This document shows, one piece after another, positions 57,339 through 64,000 of a stretch of 64,000 bases of DNA. The stretch spans positions 2,501-66,500 of the forward strand of contig JAFLJL010014904.1 of assembly GCA_018398815.1 (NCBI GenBank), written 5' to 3'. The DNA comes from Conus ventricosus (taxonomy: Eukaryota; Mollusca; Gastropoda; Neogastropoda; Conidae). The position numbers were made by a program, and so were the translations under genes. Numbering within the stretch: the stretch's first letter is position 1; each line of letters starts with the position of its first letter. The notes beneath the pieces were generated by a model. That model saw nothing but the letters and a program-made list of their open reading frames with translations. It did no database searches and was not told where the DNA came from.

Positions 57339-58440
57339 TGTCATGTGACGTAGCCTCACATCAAGGCATGTGACGCTCCATCACATGTAGTTAGTGATAT
57401 GAATCATTTCCCCATGCCACAACGGAAAAGGAAGAATATTCATGTGGCTTGACTAGTGTAGTGGCGTCCCCAAATAATTGTGAGTATGACTCAGTAAAGA
57501 AACAAACGTGGTCATTGGGTGAAAGTGACCACTGAGTGATAGTTTAACAAGGGCTAGTAAGGTGCTGGTCATGTGTTTTGAACACTGAGTATGCACTCAC
57601 TAGAGGAGGGAGGAAAGAATCAGTTTTAACCCAGCAGATGGCCTAGAGACTCGAACCTGTCAGGACGTTGGTCCTCTCTGCTGACCAGTCATTACCAGGT
57701 GAGCGATAGATAGTTGGGGAAAGCTACAGGGGAAAACTTAAGAAAAGAGAAAGAAAGAATTCATATGTTGAATTAAGAAGCAGGTTACTTACACGAACCT
57801 TATTCGTGTTTCAGCCCTTCACCCTTTTACCCTTCGCCCTTCACCCTTCACCTTTCACCCCGTGAGGTGGTTGAAGATGGCCATGGTGTGGGGAACACAC
57901 CGGTAGGCAGCCCCAGAATTAAGGACTCCAGGGAGAGGAGTCGGGAACTCGTCATCTCTCCAGGGACAGGAGAAGACGAAGGGAGAGGAGTTGGAACTCA
58001 TCTCTCCAGTGACAAGAAGAGTCGAGGGAGAGGAGTCGGAAGTCATATCTCCAGGACGGGAGAAATCGAGGGGGCGAGATGATGTCTGAGAGAGACAGGG
58101 AATCATGATAGTATGAAGTCTTGTGTTTGATGCAGGCATAGCATCAAGGAGTGAAAGATTCACTTATTTTCCTGGTCTGGAGTTTGTGGGCCAATGTTGT
58201 GTGGAGGCCGTGACTTTATGAAGTCTTGAGTGAGTTAGTTTGCCTCTCAGTGGAAAGAGTGCTACATGTATAAAATTTGTTTATAAACGTGTTTGATGTG
58301 ATTTAGTAAAGTGTTTTCCCGAAGGAGAGGGGAGAAGAAAAAACATTCGTAGTGCGCCTTTTGGTTGATTGGAAAGATTGCGTGTGCGTATGGAGTAAAT
58401 GCTGTCATGAATGCGCGTGTGCAAAAGTGACAGTGTGACA
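57339..58440 (+). repeat. 3' LTR
   Basis: 1,102 bp, same ends as the 5' LTR. By eye about 16 single-base gaps and three substitutions separate the two. Confidence 0.95.
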
Positions 58441-58445
58441 ATTAA

Positions 58446-59483
58446 TAGCAATGTCGAGAGTCAGTCATGATCATCTGGTAATGGTGTAGCGGGTAAACTT
58501 CGGACCTTTCAAGGGAGCTGACTGCTTTTTTTTCAGCATGTGTTTGTGTCCCTTGGGAGACGGCTTAAACAAAACAAACAAACAAACAAACAAAGACACC
58601 TACAACCCCCAAATCTCATTCTTTAACTATTAATGAACCAGTCTAAAGAGTCAGTCATGATGAGCTGGTAAAGATGTAGCAGGTACACTTCGGACCTTCC
58701 AAGGGAGCTGACTGCCTTTTTTTTCATCAGGTGTTGTCGCCCTTGGGAGATAGCCTAAAAAAAAAAATTAGTCTGTCATTTTTTTCTTTACGTTTTTAAA
58801 TCTGATTGCACCATCAAGACGCAAGCCTCGTCAACGCCCGAACGCCCGTAGGGTCTTTTCATAGGGACCTCACATCGATCGTTCGATGTCATCAACGGCC
58901 ATGCTCTGTCATGTGATTTGCACCCTGAGGGGTTTTTAATAGCAATGTGGAAAATCAGTGATGATCAGCTATTATGGGTTTAGCCAGTACAGTTCAATTC
59001 TTTCAAGTGAGCCCGCTGTTGGTTTTTTGGTTTGTTTTTGTGTGGTCACCCTTGGGAGACGGTGTAAATAAAATAAACAAACAACCAAACAAACAAAGAC
59101 ACCTATTAACCCCCAAATCTCATTCTTTAACTAGTAATGAACCGGTCTAAGGAGTCAGTCATGCTCAGCTACTATGGGTTCAGCGGGTACAGTTCAGGTC
59201 TTTCAGGGGAGCTGACTTTTTTTTTTTTGGAGACGGTCTACTCCAAAAAGGAAGTCGCTTAAATCAGTCTGTCATTTTTTGGTTTGTATACATTTTTCTT
59301 TACAGCTGATTGCACCCTCGTGATGCAATCGCCCGTAGGGTCTATCATTAGGGACCTCACATGGATCGTTCGATTTTATCACCGAGCATCCTCGGTCATG
59401 TGATTCGTCCTTAAGGCGTTGTCGTCATCCCTCCTCCTGCCTCCTCCTGCTTTGAGGCATGAGAAGTCCCTATCCTTACTACT
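58446..59483. repeat. Right terminal part of the Polinton-like inverted repeat
   Basis: Continues the right arm after the LTR insertion and mirrors 36,894-37,925, including two of the higher-order repeat units. It ends at the inverted terminus TCCTTACTACT, followed by AGTGTT (59,484-59,489). Confidence 0.9.
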
Positions 59484-59624
59484 AGTGTTACACTTTTGCT
59501 GGGCACGTAATATTTTCAGAAAACGAAGTTCCTGTGCTTTTCGACGTTTCTCCAGTATGATGTACAACGTGTAGAGGAAGGGTTGAGTGATGAATTGAGT
59601 GGTAACACAAAAACGGCATTCCAC
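59379..59624 (-). CDS. GPCR C-terminus fused to Polinton terminal repeat
   Basis: One open frame carries the GPCR tail (PFLYTLYIILEKRRKAQELR to AQQKCNT at 59,484) and continues without a stop into the Polinton inverted repeat for 34 more residues, starting SSKDRDFSC and ending at a TGA at 59,379. Without the insertion the codons after Asn-Thr would be TGA, as seen at the other junction (36,885-36,893, minus). Confidence 0.7.
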   Translation of the reverse strand: MECRFCVTTQFITQPFLYTLYIILEKRRKAQELRFLKILRAQQKCNTSSKDRDFSCLKAGGGRRRDDDNALRTNHMTEDAR

Positions 59625-61520
59625 GTTTACCTCCCTGGAATGGCAACACCACTGGCACTAGGACCCCAACCCCAGACCAATGGGAAACTAGCACAGAAAA
59701 TCAGACATGGCACAGACGGGAGACGCTGGCGATAGTGGCTTCCTTGGCCTGCACTGTATCAGTGATATGTTTTGGGGGTTTTATCAGCCGATTAGACTTG
59801 TGTTACTCCTCACCGAAAAGTAAATGAAAAACTGGCCTCCACCAATATAAAAAAGAGGATGAAGTTCCCGACAATCTTTGATACTAAAAGAATAACGTGA
59901 CGGGGGAAAGTCAGCTTGGTGAACAGGTAATGGAATACAAATGCCTGTCTGGTGGAAAAATTCCAGTGTGAGGTAACAGGAAGCAGAGGAACAGCCGCCA
60001 TAGTAAGCCCAGAGTCCACGTGGCGACACAGGCGAACTGAGCTGATTTGACTCCTAATCGTACATAACTGAAAGGGAAGTGAAGCACAAGGAAACGATCC
60101 AAAGTGATGAGACAGATTAGTAACGCCGATACTTCTGACGACAGCAAGATAAGAACCCTGCAATACTACAGAGTGGGTTTATTTTTCCCAGGCACTTTCA
60201 TGCCAGATGTAAATGCCAGTATACACCCAGTCTGCCACCCCAATAAAGATTAATACACCCCCATAAGAAAGTCAGAAGCGATAAATGAAGGACAAACAAA
60301 ACAAAGCCAAGTCATGGTGCTTTGGACAAAAGGTATAGACGATACACAAAACTACTCGAGTTTCCAAGAACAGCAAGCAAAACAAAATCGCAAGAGTAAC
60401 AGGGTAAGAAATATATTTCAACAGGTCATCCAAGCGAAAGTTCATTGGATGGTGCAAAACCCATTTGCCACGAAAATTTTGCGGTAAAACAACAGAACAA
60501 CTAATTTGAAGTTGTCTGCAAAATGTACCTAATTTGTGTCATGTTTTTCAAAACTCTGGATTAAAATCGGTAATGGGACAACCCTGTAGATTTAAAAACC
60601 GAAGATTGTGAAACAAGCCTTGTCCTTGCAGTGAGTTTATTTTGTTCCTTGACAAATCCAAATTTTGTAAGTTTGGCATATGAGCTGATAAGATGCTCAA
60701 GTTCGGGATAGTTGGCTTGTGTGCTTACAGATTAGAAACCCCCATAATGGATGTAAAGACTGATTTTGGACGCAAAATACCACCAGACATGGGATTACAG
60801 CCATTGTCAAAATCGGAGTTGAGGCATTCCTGCAAAGTGGCTAAAGTTAAAGGAATGGAGACGTTTTTTACTAAGTTTCTACACTGTGAATTTTTGGGTA
60901 AAAACAACCAGTGTTGAATTCCTCAGTCCACATCCCTGTAAACCCAGGTAGATCAGCGATGAGTGATGTCTTTCATACTTAGTCCATGCTAGTAGCATCA
61001 AGGTAGCGTAGTGTGTGAAGAGTTGATGACAAAGTGTGATTGCGGGTGAAAGCAAAACCATAACAAACACATGATCAGGACAAATTTTTGTCGCATATCA
61101 ATCATCATCATGCTTTGGGCATTGTGAAGGACCATCACACAGGTGATTCACGTGCACACAGATGGTTTTACGCCTGTCACGAATCGATAAAAGCCGGACA
61201 CGTCTTGTAATTACACAGTCAGCTTCATCCTCGTGATCGGACAGTCGATCATGTCATTCACCTGACATAGACAGGGAGACAATAGCGTCATTGTGACACT
61301 GAAAATGTTGTCTGGACATTGTGTGCTATTCGTTTCTAGAGGTGAAACTGTAAACGGACCAGGTTTGTCAAAATTGATCGCCGCTGGGGGACTTGTTTGG
61401 CTGAATGTTAAGTTTCTGAAATAACACCCTGTTTCATCTTGGTCTGTCACACAGTCGCATACCCATCACATTGTTTCTCCTTCTCTACGCACTGAACACA
61501 AGACATCAAAGGAGTTATGA
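59484..61520 (-). pseudogene. GRL101/relaxin-receptor-like GPCR (LDL-A, LRR, 7TM), frameshifted
   Basis: Minus-strand host gene. LDL-receptor class A remnants lie at about 61,320-61,090 (FQCHND, SDHEDEADC, and VNHLCDGPSQCPKHDDD). LRRs at about 60,700-60,590 include MPNLQNLDLSRNKI. TM1 has LAVLGN (about 60,370), TM2 has DFLMGVY, and TM3 runs SSEVSALLICLITLDRFLVL (60,142-60,083) with DRF at the DRY position. TM4-5 follow, and TM7 PFLYTLYII is near 59,580, where one T seems missing so the NPxxY motif is split. LRRs and 7TM are contiguous without an intron. The native stop lies directly after the Polinton target site. At least six frame changes exist, so it is either a pseudogene or an intact gene with assembly errors. 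Confidence 0.8.
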
Positions 61521-61676
61521 AAGGAAAATTTAAAGTATTATTCCTTAAAACATACGAACATATGAACGATTAGGTGATGGTGATGATAATCTCCTCTGTC
61601 CGCCAACCCCCAGTGCCCCCCCACCACCACCACCCCCACCCCACACCATCATCTTATTCATCATCATCAACATCAT
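61521..61676. other. No gene recognised
   Basis: Short spacer with CCACC-rich sequence. Confidence 0.4.
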
Positions 61677-61752
61677 CACAGAAAGAAGAGAGAGAAAGAA
61701 GAAGAAGAAGAAGAAGAAGAAAAGAGAGAAGGGGAAGAAGAAGAAGAAGAAT
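61677..61752. repeat. (GAA)n-rich microsatellite
   Basis: GAAGAA/GAGAGA purine tract. Confidence 0.9.
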
Positions 61753-62168
61753 GGAATGTGTTGGCGAAATTTGTCATTATACAGTTATCTGAAAGCTGAG
61801 TGTTGTCGTGGAATGTTATGCTGTAATGTTTTAGGTTTAACCCCTTATCCATTGGACACACTCTTTTAGGGGTTGAGTGACAAGAGCGTTATACTTTAAA
61901 CAGATGTTCTCTGTTTTTACTGATTATTATTTTGTACTTTCATAGACATATCTCTATTCATTGTAGTGGGGTGATATTTTTTATTTGATCATCATTTTTG
62001 CCAGGTTTGAAGAAAAAACTTTCTTCTTGTACCAATTTATTTGAATTGTTGAAAAGGAGCTAAAAGGAAATAGTAGGTTGATTTCAATAGGCTTAGTAAT
62101 AGTTTTGCTGTCAAGATAGTTTACAAAACATCTTTACTGTTTTTGTACTACATTTAAATTATATATGG

Positions 62169-62229
62169 AAGGAAAAAAAAAAAAAAAAAAAAATAATTAT
62201 ATATATAAATATTTATATATAATTTTATA

Positions 62230-62262
<33 letters not shown>
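62169..62262. repeat. A run and (AT)n microsatellite
   Basis: About 24 A residues, then AT-rich sequence. Confidence 0.9.
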
Positions 62263-62274
62263 ACACCTATGTCT

Positions 62275-62585
62275 GCCCGAAAGGAAGGACTAAGAGAGAT
62301 GTGAGGAGAGAGTTGCTAATCATGAAAAGAAAAAAAAAGAAAAAAGGGAAATATGTCCCTTTGATAGAGAGAAAGAAGAGAGGGAGAGGTTTCAATGCGT
62401 TTACAGAAGGAAGAAAGGAGAACAGATCAATGTCTGGTAAGTCACTATCAAATTTTAACCCGGGGTTCGACCTCATACCTGGCCCGCGCCCTTTCATCAG
62501 GGACCACAGGCCCAAAGCCGTAACCTGCAGTGCCAGCGTTTCCAACTGCCATTTCAGATCCACCTAACCATGCCAGCGGTCAACA
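62275..62585 (+). repeat. Dispersed repeat, copy 1 of a direct pair
   Basis: Aligns with 63,345-63,640: A-rich run, TTTGATAGAG, CAATGCGTT, AGAAGGAAGAA, GATCAATGT, CATAC-TGG-GCGCCC, ATCAGGGA, then CAGCG-motifs. It contains GGGGTTCGACCTC (62,462), which resembles a tRNA B box, but no convincing A box was found. The family is not identified. Confidence 0.55.
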
Positions 62586-63344
62586 CAGATCACTGACCAA
62601 ACGTTTGGAAATGCCACCCGAGTATGAAACTCCAGTTTTCATGAATGTCACTATGGTACAGTTTCATCCACTGCTAATGCAAATGTTTCTTGAACTAATC
62701 ATCTTTATCTGGTTAAGCTCCCTTTCAATAACAATCCATTGTTGTTCTTTTAACCTTTTCAAATTTCTTTTTGTTGCTAAAGTTTTCGCCACAGGAAGTA
62801 TACAGCATTGTGTTCTTTTATATAAGGGCTTATTCTGGATCCAATAGATTAGCATAACAAGGGCCAATGGCTTACCTGGATACTGAGATCCCTTTTTGTC
62901 ACATTATTTTATTTTTTTTTTTTTAATTTAGTCGATTCTATTTCCAATTATCTGAAAATTTAATTCCATTGTACGGTTTCAAACAAATCGAAGAATTACT
63001 ATTTCTTTACGGTTTGTCAATGGCAGTTTTTGTTCTTTTCTTCTTCCATTTTAATGCCTCGTTTTTAAATTATTCAATTCGAACCTGATGTTTTCCCGAA
63101 AAGGGAATCAACTTCCCGTGATCGGGCATGTCTTATGATCTTAATGAACATAGTGGTGTTATCTGCCAAATTTTTTTATTTTTAATAAAGTTTCATCATG
63201 AGAAGTGTAGGCACTTATTTCTATAACTGAACTGCTTAAAATTTGATAGCCAACAAATTTAACCGTTAAAAAAAGCTTGGGGGGAAAAAAGGGGAAACTG
63301 ATTATACCCCAATCAGATTAAATTAGACCATATAGAGTTGCAGG
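62586..63344. other. No gene recognised
   Basis: AT-rich unique sequence. Confidence 0.4.
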
Positions 63345-63700
63345 CAGGATAAGGAGAATGTTGAGAGAGAATAGTTGAATCGATGAAGAGGGAAAAAAAA
63401 AAAAAAGAAAAAAAAAAGGCAACTATGCCATTTGATAGAGCAGATAGAAAGAGTTTAGAGAGTGCAATGCGTTAGTGCAGAAGGAAGAAGGAGAAAGATC
63501 AATGTTGGGAGCACTATTCAATTGAACCGGGTTTCACTCATACTGGGAGCGCCCCTTTAATCAGGGAGAAACAGGCAACGCAGTAACCTGGGCCAGTTTC
63601 AGCGGTCCAACCTGCCATGCCAGCGGTTCAACTTTACAGTAGCAGGGTCAATAACCAGTGCCATGGTTCCAACCTAACCAGTGCCGCAGTTGTGGGTTGG
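63345..63700 (+). repeat. Dispersed repeat, copy 2, more degenerate
   Basis: Second copy of the 62.3 kb repeat with many small gaps. It is followed by CCAGCGGTTCAAC/CCAGTGCCATGGTTCC-type short repeats and by GTGAAAAAGTGACAGTG (63,709), which resembles the LTR end of the Gmr1-like element. Confidence 0.5.
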
Positions 63701-64000
63701 ACGTGCTTGTGAAAAAGTGACAGTGAAAAGAAAAAAAAAAGAAGAAAGGAAAGACGTGATTTAAATAAATTTAAGATACCTGGCCAGGTAAGAGAAATCT
63801 ATTTATCCCCCCGGGTTATTATGTGATTTAGTAATGGTTTTGTGAAGCAAGGAAAGAAGAAGTTTTATTTTGTTTGACTCCTGGCATGAGGGTTTTTTTT
63901 TTTTGATTATGTGTAGTAAAGATAGATTTCTAGGGTTTTATTTGGGGTTTGATTTTACTAAAAATTCCATAATGACCTGAGTAGTCAAAGGAAAATGTAG
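63701..64000. other. No gene recognised
   Basis: Purine-rich then T-rich unique sequence to the window end. Confidence 0.4.

Larger units (their letters stand above)
49299..58440 (+). mobile_element. Gmr1-like Ty3/gypsy LTR retrotransposon (integrase before RT)
   Basis: Complete element: LTRs 49,299-50,402 and 57,339-58,440, tRNA-type primer site 50,404-50,416, long leader, gag, protease, integrase, reverse transcriptase, RNase H and polypurine tract. The pol order is protease-integrase-RT-RNase H, as in Copia, but RT and integrase sequences are Ty3/gypsy-like. That combination defines the Gmr1 group described in deuterostomes. The LTRs differ mainly by one-base gaps with about three substitutions, so insertion was recent. 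A separate env gene was not seen. It is inserted in the right arm of the palindromic Polinton. Confidence 0.9.
36894..59483. mobile_element. Palindromic Polinton/Maverick-like element (interrupted by an LTR retrotransposon)
   Basis: The termini are inverted (5'-AGTAGTAAGGATAGGG at 36,894; its complement ends at 59,483) and flanked by 6-bp duplications. After removing the nested LTR element and one copy of its duplication (49,299-58,445) the element is about 13.4 kb. Inverted homology continues through its whole length to a centre near 43.6 kb; for example 38,264-38,330 pairs with 48,890-48,960 and 39,355-39,585 with 47,640-47,870. Coding fragments are all from protein-primed family-B DNA polymerase. 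No retroviral-type integrase, packaging ATPase, protease or capsid gene of a complete Polinton was recognised, so it is a defective or non-autonomous derivative. Outer arms look roughly 95% alike by eye, the inner polymerase parts clearly less. Confidence 0.75.

Noticed and set aside
58446..59230. tRNA-like modules in the Polinton terminal repeat (GTAGCGGGTAAACTTCGGACC).
   Set aside because: No matching A and B box pair with proper spacing and no cloverleaf could be drawn.
36894..59483. The palindrome as an assembly fold-back artefact.
   Set aside because: Target duplications at both outer ends, a nested insertion in only one arm and clear sequence divergence between arms argue against it, although reads should still be checked.
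62462..62474. GGGGTTCGACCTC as evidence of a tRNA-derived SINE.
   Set aside because: The B box-like string is not conserved in the second copy and no A box was found, so it is only mentioned as a possibility.

Overview
This is an animal genomic window built almost entirely from mobile elements, satellites and microsatellites, with one recognisable host gene. The host gene (minus strand, about 59.5-61.5 kb) is a GRL101/relaxin-receptor-like GPCR with LDL-A modules, leucine-rich repeats and seven membrane segments. GRL101 was described in the pond snail Lymnaea. With the element mix (three Penelope-like families, RTE, CR1 with an esterase ORF1, DIRS-like and L1-like fragments, a Polinton relic, a Ty3/gypsy element), the window suggests a mollusc, most likely a gastropod. 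No bacterial-style operons, CRISPR arrays, rRNA or tRNA genes were seen.

Layout. 1-9.78 kb: Penelope-like element PLE-A as partial tandem copies folded into an inverted pair around 5.35-5.46 kb; the left arm is split by a 5'-truncated RTE retrotransposon (1.70-4.52 kb). 9.78-13.87 kb: AT microsatellite, then mostly unique DNA with two small minisatellites. 13.87-17.45 kb: a second, different element, PLE-B, bounded by AT runs on both sides, with hammerhead-ribozyme-like motifs in its terminal repeats. 17.5-19.65 kb: dense CA/GA/GT/CT microsatellites. 19.7-20.45 kb: non-LTR RT/RNase H fragment. 20.85-26.3 kb: a nearly full-length CR1-like element on the minus strand. 26.4-26.8 kb: GT/CA runs. 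27.1-30.3 kb: a 47-bp satellite interrupted by a third element, PLE-C. 30.3-32.8 kb: a 34-bp satellite. 34.0-35.1 kb: DIRS-like gag fragment (minus). 35.7-36.4 kb: L1-like RT fragment.

36.9-59.5 kb is the centrepiece: a Polinton/Maverick-like element with 6-bp target duplications (AGTGTT) and inverted repeats running through its whole length, so the roughly 13.4 kb element is one palindrome centred near 43.6 kb. Each arm carries fragments of protein-primed family-B DNA polymerase. Nested in its right arm (49,299-58,440) is a Ty3/gypsy retrotransposon with a 5-bp target duplication (ATTAA), 1.1-kb LTRs and a tRNA-Trp-type primer-binding site. Its integrase lies upstream of reverse transcriptase, the order of the Gmr1 lineage. 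The Polinton entered the host GPCR exactly in front of its stop codon. 61.6-64 kb holds simple repeats and a pair of degenerate direct repeats.

Nearly all coding regions carry one-base frameshifts. The two LTRs of the youngest element differ by about 16 one-base indels but only about three substitutions, which looks like residual long-read error. Many 'pseudogene' calls may therefore be technical, and boundaries are approximate.
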